A stretch of 64,000 bases of DNA from positions 186,001 to 250,000 of the forward strand of contig JAVHKY010000043.1 in NCBI GenBank assembly GCA_035079385.1. Direction: 5' to 3'. Made by a program: the position numbers and the translations under genes. The notes under the pieces are model-generated. The model was not told the DNA's origin, searched no databases, and saw only the letters and a program-made list of their open reading frames with translations. This document shows, piece by piece, positions 11,620 through 22,736 of the stretch (position 1 is its first letter; every line of letters starts with the position of its first letter). The DNA comes from Aspidiotus rigidus (lineage: Eukaryota; Arthropoda; Insecta; Hemiptera; Diaspididae).

Positions 11620-12690
11620 GTGTACCTATATCTTTACTCTTTTGAGTATTCCTTCATGTGTTTGTAGAATTGTGTTGATCGTAAGATTATTGGAGTTGTT
11701 ACTTAGTGCCGAATCAATGGTTGCAGGAATTTTGAAGACAAACCTGATGGTTTTTAGCACGGGACAAGTGAACAAATGTTGTACTGACAGGTTATATCTT
11801 CTAAACGGGGTCCGATCAAGTGGGCGCGGACGATTAGGCACGGACGTTTAGCTTGAAAGTGGCGACGAACCAGCGGCTAGAAAGAGGAAATACGTTAAAT
11901 TGGACGAACGTTTATTTAAACTTGTTTCCGAGTACGCGGACAGGGAAATTTTGGAATATTTGAGGGCTGTAGCCCATAACGTACGTCGTTCGGCCTAATT
12001 TAACTGTTTTCATTTTATTGTTAATTTTATCATTGTTTGGTATTAAAGTAACATATTTTTTCCGCGGTTGAAAATTTATTTTCCTGCGCCCACTTGTGTC
12101 GCGCCTAGTTGAATGCGTGCCAAAATGATTTTTCTTTCGTCCGCGCCCAAATGTCCGCGCCTAATCGTCCGCGCCCAAATGAACTAGACCCTTTCTAGAC
12201 AGCTTATGTGGACAGGAAGGGGGATCAAGGTTCAATAAGGGGTAGAAGTGAGTGAGACGGGTATGTCCTATCCTCAGGCGGGAGAGGATTACTTCTTCCC
12301 GTCTAAATTCTCTGTGAGATGATGACCAGGGAGTTGGACCTATTTTGATTTTACGGAATTTGTTATTGCCAATTTTGGAGCCAAAGTTTCAAAATTTCAG
12401 TTGAATTGAAAATTTGCAAATCTTGGGCGGGTGATGGTATAGGGTCTCTTATTTTAGGAAGGGAGGTTGCTTCTTTAGCGGCTTCGTCTATTACATCATG
12501 AGGTGAGAAGTTGATGTGACCCGGGATCCCGTAAGACTTTATTGAATAAATAGTAAGAAGAGCTAAGTGAATACGTTGTATTATTGAATTGGATGAGAAC
12601 GGATCAGAAAGAGCTTGAAGAGATGAGAGAGAATCAGTTAGGAGAATATAATTTTTTTGAGGTTTCAGTTTTTTGTAAATATTTTAATGT
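11620..12690 (-). pseudogene. LINE remnant: RNase H and C-terminal zinc-finger end, split by a foldback
   Basis: On the - strand 12660-12470 reads LLTDSLSSLQALSDPFSSNS and ends YGIPGHINFSPHDVIDEAA, an RNase H domain of I/R1/LOA-type non-LTR elements. Downstream (about 12360-12210), in shifted frames, come KIKIGPTPWSSS, REEVILSRLRIGHTRLTHFY and a C-x2-C-like 'PPSCP'. After the foldback at 11808-12191 the frame resumes with RRYNLSVQHLFTCPVLKTIR and ends ILQTHEGILKRVKI, stop near 11626. The gene is broken by frameshifts and an insertion. Related RNase H fragments lie at 33040 and 42196. Confidence 0.88.
11808..12191. mobile_element. Foldback element inserted in the LINE zinc finger
   Basis: Arms begin ggggtccgatcaagtgggcg and carry 'cgcggacgattaggc', present inverted at the right end. 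The right arm has extra partial copies of 'gtccgcgcc'. Flanks are ttctaaac (left) and ttctagac (right), an 8-bp target duplication with one mismatch. Removing the element rejoins LINE coding sequence on both sides. Confidence 0.85.
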
Positions 12691-12986
12691 TAACGGTAAG
12701 AGCTGACTTGACAGGTAAGGGCTGTATTGCAGCAAAAAGCGGACTAATTCATCAATATTTTACCAGTCGCAATGATTAAGGAAATTGATGGAAAGTAAGT
12801 AAACAATAACCCAGCCATACCCCTGAAGCATTACATCAGTCTGTATAGAGGCATGAAACGCACTCATTTGTTTCCTATATGAGAAACCGGATGTAATTTT
12901 CCCAATTCTTTCTAGAACCAAGTACCTTTTCTTAGATACGAGTAGTTGCAAACTCTGACGACGATATTTATACCTGATGTATACAG

Positions 12987-14155
12987 TGTGGTCCAAAATA
13001 ATGTTAACAGTTGAATGTGGATTTGGACTAAATTTGTTGTAGCACAAAAACGCGAGCATGTAATGGAAAACGAAATCACCGGTTCTCTCCTTGGCAAGAA
13101 ACAACAGGAGTTGTTGCAGAAGCACCTGCTTTGGTCATACACGGGGCCTCAGTCGATCTCTTACCGCAAGCATGTAATGGAAAACGAAGTCGTCAATCTT
13201 CGTCCAAAACAATTTTTCATTTTGGAGATCGTGTAGGGCCATTTCAGTATTTTTCTCGGACTCGACGCTAAATTTTACTTCAGAATTGAAAACAACTTTT
13301 GAAGACTACGCAATTTTTCATATTGGAGGAAATTTGGTTCTCTTTGAGCCCATCAACCCATTTTGGTAATTTGAAAGTTTGAACGATTTTCCAATTTGGG
13401 AAAATGTTGGCTCTTTTTGCGCCCATCAACCCATTTTGGTGCTTCGAAGAGCTTTTTAAGCATTTTTTTCGGACTCAGCACAACATTCCACTTAAAAATC
13501 GAATTAAAATTTGAAAGTTTGAACGATTTCCCGATTTGGGGAAATTTTGGCCCGTTTTGGCCCCATTAACCCCTTTTTGGTGCTTCGAGGAATTTTTTAA
13601 GCATTTTTTTCGGTCTCAGCGCAAAATTCCACTTAGAAATTGAATCACAATTCAAAAGTTTGAACAATTTTCCGATTTGGGGAAATATTAACTTTAAACA
13701 TTTTTCTCGGACTCAGCGCGAAATTCCACTTAAAAATCGAATTACAATTCAAAAGTTTGAACAATTTTCCAACTTTGGGCAATTTTGACCCTTTTTGGGC
13801 CTATTAACCCATTTTGGTACTTCTTAGGATTTTGTTACTATTTTTCTCGTTTTCCCCATCCAAATTCACTTGAGAAACAATAATGTGATTAATAAAATTT
13901 TCGAAATTCAGTCCAATAGTGTAAATTAGTTAATTTTCAAGCCCTATTTTGTGAACCCTGGCGAATTGGTGAATTTTACGCACATTTCAGTACAAAACTC
14001 GGCTCAGAAAAGTCGTAGAGACTTCGTATTCGGCGCAAATTAAAGATAAAATTGGGATACAAATTTCGTACATTTGAATTATACGTCTAACGTTTCGCGT
14101 TCTGCGCTACAACAAATTTAGTCCAAATCCCTATTGAACAGTTAATATCATTTTG
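12987..14155. mobile_element. TIR transposon, nonautonomous, about 1.17 kb, TA target site
   Basis: About 60-bp inverted ends: left cagtgtggtccaaaataatg; right end reads cagggtggtccaaaatgata inverted. Both are followed by 'tggactaaatttgttgtag'. Flanking TA on both sides and CAG-type ends fit a Tc1/mariner-like nonautonomous element (inference). The interior 13240-13850 is a tandem array; no transposase. A diverged end fragment of the same family is at 25846-25990. Confidence 0.82.
13240..13850. repeat. Tandem array inside the TIR element
   Basis: Several diverged units of very roughly 120-190 bp share 'catcaacccattttggtgct', 'gcatttttttcggactcagc' and 'ttccacttaaaaatcgaatt'. The array fills most of the transposon interior. 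Confidence 0.75.
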
Positions 14156-14479
14156 GACCACCCTGTACATACTTACTCGTATCACAAAAGAAGAGCGAAT
14201 TTTCAAAAAATTATTTTACAAAAACGTCTCCCTGTAAAATCGAAAATTGGATATACGTAAAACTTGAATAGTCTCTATAGATTTATCCAGAGCAACCGGT
14301 TAAAATGCTCTGTCTGTATGAACACAATGATATTGAATACGCATCAGTCAGTTCCCAAATTTCCTGCTAAAAATCTGGGTTTGGGCTCACTCGAAAGGAA
14401 ATTATCGGGGGTACAAGTTTTGTTCTCTTCAATTTTTCATAAAAATGAGTAAAACTCGAGTTATATTTAGGAGATCGCT

Positions 14480-14991
14480 GACCTTCAATGTGTCGGCCAA
14501 TAGGTTGCCGTATAGGCGGCCGGCGAAATCGCCATTATATCCGATAGAAAAACAAAAATGTATTCAAGTCGAGTATATTGCTGAGTGCAATAGCCATAAG
14601 ATAAGTATTTGTATAACTCCCAAGAAAATTGTTGTCATGAGCTCGTTGGATACACGTATTAGAATTTTGTCCCGACAAACGAGGAGTAAGGGAGCTTTTC
14701 TCCTTTGCTCTTCAATCTTTCACGTTTGCCGATTGATTTTAATATCACCAGAAGCAATATCAGCTCGTTCACTTTGGCTCCTCCCTATAGGAGCTAAAAA
14801 ATTGTTTTTATTGCGTCGATGAAACTAAATTGAAGCGCTATTATAGGCTACAGAAAACTGATAAAAAAAAACTTATGGGTACTTGACTCTATTAATTGTA
14901 CTAATCGAATGGGTGACCACAAATTGTATAAGAACAAGTTTTATACGTTAAATTTCACACGTTCACAATTTTAATTTTTTATCTACTTTAG
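14480..14991 (+). other. Intronic tail before the Ig5 exon
   Basis: The ORF 14445-14822 starts in the repeat end and shows no domain. Nothing else recognised. Confidence 0.55.
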
Positions 14992-15136
14992 ATGCAGCCC
15001 CTGTTATGACGTACACGTTTATAGAACAAACGTTACAGCCAGGTCCAGAAATATCGCTTAAATGTAGCGCCACTGGGAATCCAACACCAAATATCAAGTG
15101 GACCTTGGACGGATTCAATCTACCTGATAACGAAAG
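14992..15136 (+). CDS. Dscam2: Dscam exon: Ig5 N-terminal half
   Basis: 145 nt, phase 1 in, phase 2 out. Acceptor 'ctacttta g' at 14990-14991 and donor GAAAG|gtatgt. It encodes DAAPVMTYTFIEQTLQPGPE, then ISLKCSATGNPTPNIKWTLD with the strand B cysteine and core tryptophan, ending at DNER. The joined codon with the next exon is AG|A (Arg). The intron before it (4427-14991) is about 10.6 kb and repeat-filled. Confidence 0.95.
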
Positions 15137-17159
15137 GTATGTATATCCATTGTACCATTAGGATTTAATTTTATTTGCATTACGCTGTAATGGTAGGCTG
15201 AATCATCAAGTTCGGAGTAGCTCATGTGGCGATGCGAACTTCCGGAATCATTGAAGACGTGTGAAGGCAGCCGTATCTCGCTTAGTCGTCGTTCGCGCAG
15301 ACAGTCTCGCTGTATCTCCCTTCTTTTTTTTCTTCCTATTGTATAATCTGTTCGTACCGTATATTCTTGTCCTTCTTTCTCTCCCTTTCTCCAGTACTCT
15401 TCTTTTTCTGTAAGTGACGTCGATACTGTGTTACCACCGCCGTTACTTAGAAGATAGGGAAGAAGAGTCTCGCTGGATATAGCTGAACTGAGGGATAAAC
15501 AAATATTAGGCATATAAAAAAGTATTTTCGGGTGAAGCAAAAGAGCAGTTATCTATATTAATCATCACAAAATCTGTTCATACAAAATCATTCAATCGAA
15601 CGTTGAAGATGGAAAAAAAAATTCTGTTTGTACCTGTTTTAATGTACTGTTCCAAAGATTTAAATTCGCGTAATTCATTTCGCGTTTATTTCAAAAAAAA
15701 AAAAAATCGCGCTTATTCAATTTATTTGAAATCAATATTTTTTGCGTGTCATATCAATTTTTATCGTGTGCTAAAAATGTTTACTTTCTTCTAATTCTAC
15801 ACACAGCTACTTCTGATGAAAATAACAACGTTCAGGTACGATTTTCCTCTTTCTTGATCCGCCGCGAAATATATAATCTACTTTTCAACGTGGGGAGGGG
15901 GGGAAAATACTGATCAAACCAACGTCCACTTCAGAGACGGCTCTTTATTCCGCCAAATCCGCCTCGAATCAAATGTTCTAGTTTCGAGCAGAGGATTGTG
16001 GAGAAACAATTATAAAAGCAGCGTCACAAAGCGTTCATATGAGTCGATTCTCGCATCCACCGAAAAAGAAAGGTGCGGTAATAATCACTGATTTTTCAAT
16101 TCCGTCAAGACAGTGGCGCTCACGTCACCAATAATCCGACTCATTCAACAGCCGTTCAATCATTCCTCTGCGTTTCTTTATGTACTCATTTTACCCTGAA
16201 AGTATCCTCAATGGTGAGGACATAATGAGGGTGTAATGAGGAAATTTATTATAGACACTGTGACATCCGCATTGTGTCCTCACTACACCCGCTGATTGTC
16301 CGCGCTTTTGAGGATATTATGGGGACATAAAGAGGACGACTTTGATACCTCCTTTATATCCTCATTTCACCCTGAAAGTATCCTCAATGGTGAGGACATA
16401 ATGAGGGTATAATGAGGAAACATGTTAGAAACTGTGACATCCGCATTGTGCCTTCACTATACACCCGTTAAGTGTCCTCACCAGTGAGGGTATTATGAGG
16501 ACAAAAAGAGGATAATATCATAACACCCTCAAAATGTTTGTTGATAGTGTTGCAGTACCACTCGCAGAGAAAGAAGCGAGTGCTATCTATGTAAGATGAG
16601 ATAGGTGTGAAAATGATGATTAGTCTCACGGGTTTTTTGAGGACACAAATTATTCACCGGGATCCTTCTCCATTTGATGATATGCGTAGGAATCAAATTA
16701 TTTAAATTTTTTGTTGTTTTCTATCGGCATACTCATTTTTTAAAAAGTGAATTTGTGATTCTGCATCACATTTTGGTCTTAAATAAACAAGCACAGGAGC
16801 TTTTATCAACAAAAAAACAACAACAACAACAACAACAACAATGACAATATCAACAAACAAACAAATGAATAGCCTATATGATTTGTCCGTTGCTGACAAA
16901 ATCAAATGATGTCTCAAATTCAAGGGGGAATAGTGTCTCAATAATTCTCAAAAGTGACATTCGATATGTCTTAGTCAATGAGAGATAATGATAACTCATT
17001 TGTGGGTAACTAGCCTTTATAAGGAAAAAAATAAATAAAAAATGGTCTTGAATTCGGATAAATTTTACCTAATTTTCTTCATGCTGCTGCATCGTTATAG
17101 ATAGAGTATGTTTTTCAATGGACGTCGTTACTGACAGTTTGCTAATTTTAAAATTTCAG
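15137..17159 (+). other. Intron between the two Ig5 exons
   Basis: Contains a tandem repeat (16186-16520), A-runs near 15675 and a (CAA)n run near 16825. The antisense ORF at 15115-15540 overlaps the donor and has no domain; it is not supported. Confidence 0.6.
16186..16520. repeat. Tandem duplication, two units of about 180 bp
   Basis: Both units start tttaccctgaaagtatcctc or ttcaccctgaaagtatcctc and contain 'aatggtgaggacataatgag' and 'tgtgacatccgcattgtg'. Each is rich in 'gaggacataa'/'tcctcat' words, so single-strand folding is likely. Confidence 0.85.
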
Positions 17160-17311
17160 ATTTCGTATTGGTCAGTTTGTGACTTCGCTGGGAGATGTCA
17201 TAAGTCACACAAACATAAGTCACGTAACTGCGGAAGATGGTGGAGAGTACGCTTGTATTGCTGAGAATAGAGCTGGAAAAACCATTCACAACGCGAGACT
17301 GAACATTTACG
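17160..17311 (+). CDS. Dscam2: Dscam exon: Ig5 C-terminal half
   Basis: 152 nt, phase 2 in, phase 1 out, acceptor 'aaaatttcag' and donor TACG|gtaaac. It encodes FRIGQFVTSLGDVISHTNIS, then HVTAEDGGEYACIAENRAGK, closing with NARLNIYG. The D-x-G-x-Y-x-C motif is intact and pairs with the cysteine of the preceding exon. Confidence 0.95.
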
Positions 17312-17445
17312 GTAAACTTGACCTTTTTATATTTTCTATTGATGAAAATTGAAAACTGTGGACTAGTACGATTTTATTGTTAATTTAACTACAAATTTTT
17401 GTATGAGTACTTGTTACAACCTTTGATTACAACTTCACTCGTATA

Positions 17446-17602
17446 TGTAGCGGTACTTAATTACGAGCTTGCATGAAAGGACAAAACACAAATCACAGAT
17501 ACCGAAAACGTCGTGTATTGTTGAAGGGTTGTACAACTGAACTGATGATCGGTGTACATAATCTCTTCAATAAGGCTCATGCCTTCTGCGGCAGTGTTGC
17601 CA
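17446..17602 (-). repeat. Gypsy 3' LTR
   Basis: 157 bp, tgtagcggtacttaattacg on the + strand. Pairs with 21848-22004. Target duplication TATA lies immediately left. Confidence 0.92.
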
Positions 17603-18031
17603 TAACACTCCCCCCCTTAAGAAAAAAAAAATAATACATGAATAAATGCAGAAAACAATTAAAATAACAATAAGAACAACAATAAATAACAATAAATGTA
17701 CAGTGGTAACATGACAAGGGAGAGGAGAAAAAAAAAAAGTTATGTACAATAAATCGAGTTGGTCTACGTCTACGGTATCGAATTAGATAGAATAAAATAC
17801 ATTCGCATATGTGCGGTTAAAAAAATATAATCTCGCTGTAGAAAATTTGCGTTTTGGGGGGAAAAAAAATAATAATAATCTCGTTGTAGAAATTCTATCA
17901 GTATCGGAGAGGTGGTCTGCTTATCCTACCTACTCTCGTCGTCTTAGTAGTAGAATTAAGGGGAGGAGTGAATTTTACCTTCTTCTTTACTGAAACACTC
18001 TCACCGTTTCTCTTTAATATAGACTTCCACT

Positions 18032-18973
18032 CTACACTCGGGGGGGTTCCTTTTCCTGCAACTTCTCAAGTTCGTACGCTAACTTGTAGGCTGGCTTCAA
18101 CTTATCAATACTCACCGTTTTCTCCTTACCCTTAATATTTAAAACAAAAAACTTTGGTTTTCTTTTAACCACTCGAAATGGCCCGTCATAAGGGGCTTCT
18201 AGCGGTTCCTTGCCCTTATCTATTATCCTGACAAAAACTGATATACAGGAATTCAAATCTTTATGGATGAAAATTTTCTAGCAAAATTCCTTTCACGCGA
18301 GACCGGTTTTATCTCAGCTAGAGCAGAACACAACTCTGAAACATAGGAATACATGTTACTTATCTCCCTACTAGGTTCAAATAATTCGCCTGGCAGTTTT
18401 AGTGTCCTTCCAAACGTAGCTTCGGCTCGCGAAATACCTGAGTCGTCAGAAGATACCACTCTAATTCCTAACAATATACCTGGCAGGTACTTAGTCCATT
18501 CGTTATTGTAACACTTGAGCACAGCTTTGAGATGTCGATGAAAGCGCTCGACCTTACCATCTGCTTTTGGATTATAACTAGTTGTACGGATATGCTCAGC
18601 ACCCAATAATTTATTCATATCGGAGAACAACTCACGAGATAAACTGACTGCCTCTATCTGAAGAAATTCTATATGGCACACCATATCTACAAATCCAATT
18701 TTCAAAAACCGCTCCTGCCACTGTCTCGGCTTTTATATCTCGCACAGGCACTACCTCATCCACTTAGTTGCTCTATCTATAATTGTACTTACATGCATAT
18801 TTAAAACCGTTAGAATATGAAAGCTCAATAATATCAGTATGAATGTGGTGAAAACGATCTGAATCTGGAAACTTCCCGATTGGTGCCTTGCTGTGCCGCT
18901 GAATTTTCGCTCGCTGGCATGGGATACACGTTTTAGTACATAATCTAATCTCGTTGATCATATATTCGGCCAA
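18032..18973 (-). pseudogene. Gypsy integrase remnant
   Basis: Three broken readings: 18773-18973 has a zinc-binding-type segment CTKTCIPCQRAK and the start of the catalytic core (HIHTDIIEL, first Asp). 18253-18705 has RTTSYNPKADGKVERFHRHL, the DDE-core segment with its glutamate, and EWTKYLPGILLGIR. 18032-18256 has APYDGPFRVVKRK, the GPY/F module, ending PPRV with stop. Frames are interrupted between pieces, so it is inactive. Confidence 0.9.
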
Positions 18974-19379
18974 AAGTATTTCTCACAAATGAGAGCTAAC
19001 TTCACTCTACTTCCCTGTCTGTGAAATTCCGTGGACTTGCCTGAAAATCGGCAAACACAAACTCTTTGGAACTATGGGCAAACTCTTTTCTCGAATGATT
19101 GCACACATAACAGACATATTATCCTCTATCATAACTTCACAAAACTCGTGTTCCTTGAATCCATTTACACGCAAATTTCCAATCTCGTGATCACGTTTTT
19201 GTTCTTCCGAAATCTGCATAAGAGTAAGAGGGGCTGAAATGGCGCTAATTTCAGGTCTGCTGAACGTGTCAGCTACTATATTCTTTTCTCCACTGATGTT
19301 TCAAATCGTCACAGAAAATTGTGCTATTATATTCTAAATACCTAGAACGGTGCTCTAACATTGCATCGAGATTATGAAT

Positions 19380-20284
19380 TTAACATATGTAACAAAGGCT
19401 TATGATCTGTTTCAGCTCACGACTTTCTAAAAGGTATTCGAAGTGACTAATGGCAGAGTAAATAGCAAACAGTTTACGGTCATACGTAGACCATTTTCTT
19501 TGAGTTTCATTCAACTTGGCCAAAAAAAAATCCAAATGGTTCCCTAATTCCTTCAACCACCTGTTCCAAGACACCTGCTACTGCAGATCCACTCGCATCT
19601 GTTGCTAGTATTAAGGGTGCATCGCGCTTAGGATAACATAATTAAGCCGACTGAACAAATGTAATTTTAACAGCTTCAAACGCCTGTTCTAACTGCAAAG
19701 TCCACTCAATGACAGTATTATCGTGTCTTTTAGTCCTACCTTTTAAAATTTCATTCAATGGGGCTAAATACTCAGCAGCATTTCTAGTGAAACGTCTATA
19801 AAAATTAAAAGTACCAATAATTCTACGCAACGTTGCAATAGTTTTCGTTCGTTTTAAATTAAAAAAAAAATTGATATTCTCCTCTTTTGGAGTAAAACCA
19901 TCTTTTGTAATTTTATATCCTAAAAAAGTAATCTCTTTTTCAAAGAACTTTGATTTTTCAATGTTGATAGTTATATTATTTTCAGCTAAAATATGAAATA
20001 CAGTTTCTATATGTTGTACTTAAATGTCGCGTAATTTTTTCGTATTTTCTAAGTAACTCATCAACGAGGATGTGTTGCGCAGAAGATATCACCAATATAG
20101 TAGGTTGTTGACAACTGGTTAATTCGCACTTTGTACTACATCGTATTTCCGTCGATTAAACGTTTATAAGTAAAATCAGGTTGCAAATGAAAATATTTTT
20201 AAAAATCCGCACCAAGTATAGGTACACTTATATCCGCGATCACAAAATTCCAGGTATGCGTTTTCCCAAGACCTAAGTCCAGTG
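19380..20284 (-). pseudogene. Gypsy reverse transcriptase and RNase H remnant
   Basis: 19642-19830 reads IGTFNFYRRFTRNAAEYLAP, the RT thumb/connection, and 19380-19574 reads AKLNETQRKWSTYDRKLFAI, RNase H. At 20085-20099 the catalytic box reads Y-I-G-D-I, so the first Asp of Y-x-D-D is replaced by Gly, and two stops follow within a few codons. The palm upstream of it is too decayed to read. Confidence 0.85.
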
Positions 20285-20524
20285 TTAAGCTTTGTAAACC
20301 GCATATGTTTTAATCCACACACCATTCACGGTGAACAATGGATAATCGTGAACATGTTTATCGCGAACTTCTTTTAAATTAAAATTTGTACACAAAACGG
20401 GAACACCGCACAAGTCCGCACCACAATCAACTAAATAATTTTGATTAGAAAATATATCTTTAAGGAATAAACGCGGCGAAAACGCATTTTGGAGACTATT
20501 TGCCGCTACAACGCCTCCTTCCAC
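20285..20524 (-). pseudogene. Gypsy aspartic protease remnant
   Basis: 79 codons reading LFLKDIFSNQNYLVDCGADL and CGVPVL. The usual D-S/T-G-A triad is present as D-C-G-A, a substituted active-site position. It directly abuts the gag end. Confidence 0.75.
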
Positions 20525-21734
20525 TAGTTTTCCAACTTCTTGTTATCTTGATATTTACACCCCTCTCGGCATTTCGTTGCCCTGTCTCTGAACACTCGGT
20601 GATACCAGCACTGCCCGTCGATTATATTTGTATCAGGTTTACTCGTGAATGATGATGAGCGAAAACGGTTTCTTGAGAAAGAACGAGGGCGGGGTGACGA
20701 TGAACGACTATACGGACTTCGTGAACGCGTATTCCTGTTGGATTCTGTAAACTGGTTGAATTGTGATTGAAGATCGCACAAATTTTTCGTCAACGTTTGG
20801 ATCGATGAACAAATAAAGGTTTTGTAATACACCATCGCTAGCGGATACCTGCATAGTGCAAATTGTATCGTATTTAAATTTGACGTCCCTACTAACAATT
20901 GAGACAGCGTTTCGGACGGCCGATGTGGCAGAAACGCTGGCAGAAACGCTAGCGTTTTCTCAAAAAAAGTGGCAATTTCACCGCAACAACAGCAGATTTG
21001 ACAGCGTTTCTGCTGCGTGTGACAGCGTAAAGCAGAAACGCTGGCAGTTCCGCTCAGCGTTTCTGCCAAAAAAGTGGCAATTTCACGCGCACGCGGTGGA
21101 AACGCTGTCAGATCTGCTGCTAAATTGTTACTAGGGGTATTGGCGTTGTAGTAACAGAAATAAACGGACTACTGGTAGTTGAAATTGCACTGTTGTTTCT
21201 CAATACTTCATAAATGGTGTCAGCAGGTTGAGCGAGGTTCAAGATATCCATATTTTCGTAAATAAGATAGCTTATTGAACACTCGGGGGAAGTTTTTGTA
21301 ACCAAATTTTTCGAATAAATTCGTCGGTTTCCGTCATACCAATTCCTGACCCCAGTCGTTGTAGTTCTTCCAAAATTAAGGATGGTTTTCCTTCTCTTGC
21401 TCGACGTGTCAAAAGTTTATCTAATTTCTTTTCCTGAGATTTGCTGTACAAGTTGAGAAGTGTCTGCTTGGCTTTCAAATACGGTTATGTTTTGTTGGCG
21501 TCAGTAACAACATTCTGTAAATTTCTTAGCCTAGGCGCATCGACATGTTGAAGTAGCGACAAAAACTTTGCTTGCTCGGGAGGTATCAACTCCGTTAGCT
21601 TTAGAAATCACTTCACTTGCGGAAAACCATAAATCCGGATTATTGTGGTCAAAGTCTGGCAACTTAGAACGTTTAGGTAACGATATAGGTAGTGGTAATA
21701 TTTGCCACATTTGAATTACTAGGATTAACGTCAT
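20524..21734 (-). pseudogene. Gypsy gag remnant, interrupted by a foldback
   Basis: 21531-21734 has LPDFDHNNPDLWFSASEVIS, a gag matrix-like opening of arthropod gypsy elements. 21272-21478 and 21120-21305 give the capsid part (EELQRLGSGIGMTETDEFIR, NLAQPADTIYEVLR). 20524-20880 has an R/S-rich segment and a zinc-knuckle-like CWYHRVFRDRATKCREGCKY. A palindromic insert (20891-21131) separates the halves. Confidence 0.8.
20891..21131. mobile_element. Foldback insert inside gypsy gag
   Basis: Ends read 'ctaacaatt' and 'aattgtta'. Inside are repeated and inverted copies of 'cagaaacgctggcag' and two direct copies of 'aaaaagtggcaatttcac'. Its protein-like ORFs on both strands are artefacts. A TA target duplication is possible. 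Confidence 0.7.
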
Positions 21735-21847
21735 CCTGCGTCATCATTATACAGTTAGGTACTTGAAAAAAAAATTTTACGACAGAAAACTGGGGAAAGA
21801 AAAAAAAAACAAAACGAAAAAGAAAACGAATCGGCGCCTCCACCAGC

Positions 21848-22004
21848 TGTAGCGGTACTCAATTATGAGCTTGCATGAAAGGACAAAACACAAATCACAG
21901 ATACCGAAAACGTCGGGTATCGTCAAAGGGTTGTACAACTGAATTGATGATGATCGGTGTATATAATCTCTTCGATAAGGCTCATGCCTTCGGCAGTGTT
22001 GCCA
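21848..22004 (-). repeat. Gypsy 5' LTR
   Basis: 157 bp, tgtagcggtactcaattatg on the + strand; target duplication TATA lies immediately right. Confidence 0.92.
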
Positions 22005-22008
22005 TATA

Positions 22009-22440
22009 TACACGATCAAATTCGAAAGAATTTTTCTGAAAATGGTATTGAAAAGACTGCTTATCATTAGCTAGCTCCTCCTATGGAAAGACTGCTTTAT
22101 CCGTTCTAAACAAATTGTGCTATGATACCAGTTTGTATCCGCACATGTGCCGATAAATATTTTTTCCGCACTGTTGAGACTTTTCGATAACATTTTCAGG
22201 AAAATAGCATACGCATTACGTTTGGAAACTCACGATCGCCGGCACTCACGCTATTAGCGAAATTTGGTAAGCCTTGTTTCGCTAACCTCGCGCTCGTGCG
22301 GCAATCGTTTAGTTGCGTATATTACTATTTCTTTGCTGCAGTAAACACTGAAAAAGGGTTCAACAAAATTTGATGCTCAAGTAATCTCGATTGCAGAAAT
22401 AACCACAAAAAAAGTCCGTTAGCCTTCTAAAAAATTTTCG
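22009..22440 (+). other. Spacer between gypsy and Penelope elements
   Basis: No ORF, palindrome or domain recognised. The right boundary with the Penelope 3' tail is not defined. Confidence 0.5.
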
Positions 22441-22736
22441 AAATTATTATAATTAATTCTTCGAATAAAGCTGAAGGAACCCCCTACCGCTTGACTCCGC
22501 AGTACAAAAAGCAGCTTCACTCACTTCATGATTGTGATTCAAATTAATGGATGTCACCCACACACAGTAGAATTTTTTGGTTTGTCTTAATGATAAACGA
22601 AAAAACGAATACTCTACAGGGAGAGTAAACAAATGCAAACCGCAGAAAATAAAAACGAAGGGAGCGCTTTCGGTTAAACAACCATCTTCAAACCTGAAAT
22701 GAAAGCAACTGACGAACGAATGAGAAGGAAGAGGTA
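22440..22736 (-). other. Penelope-like element 3' tail with hammerhead-like core
   Basis: Downstream of the stop on the - strand. At 22666-22691 the tail reads ttgaagatggttgtttaacc then gaaagc: a UUGAAGA / stem GGUU-AACC / GAAA arrangement like the CUGANGA...GAAA core of hammerhead ribozymes, which PLEs are known to carry. It continues with 'tattttctgcggtttgcatt', words shared with the insertions at 52580 and 7760. The element's exact 3' end is not determined. Confidence 0.5.

Larger units (their letters stand above)
12690..14480. repeat. Dispersed repeat family A, copy 3, interrupted
   Basis: Left part 12690-12985 and right part 14156-14480 match 5660-5920 and 6490-6800. Between them sits the TIR element 12987-14155. 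Confidence 0.75.
17446..22004 (-). mobile_element. Ty3/gypsy LTR retrotransposon, decayed, 4559 bp
   Basis: LTRs 17446-17602 and 21848-22004 are both 157 bp, start TG and end CA on each strand, and differ at about ten positions plus two 3-nt indels. TATA at 17442-17445 and 22005-22008 is a 4-bp target duplication. Read on the - strand, a purine-rich tract (aaggggggga, about 17612-17622) precedes the 3' LTR and a TGG-starting primer-site candidate follows the 5' LTR. Between them lie gag, protease, RT, RNase H and integrase remnants in that order, all broken by stops and frameshifts. LTR divergence of about 6 percent suggests an old insertion. Confidence 0.93.

Noticed and set aside
15115..15540. 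141-aa antisense ORF
   Set aside because: It runs across the Ig5a exon donor into an intron, with no domain or codon-use support.
17530..17570. Hammerhead motif in the gypsy LTR ('ctgatgatcgg')
   Set aside because: CUGAUGA is present but no stem followed by GAAA.
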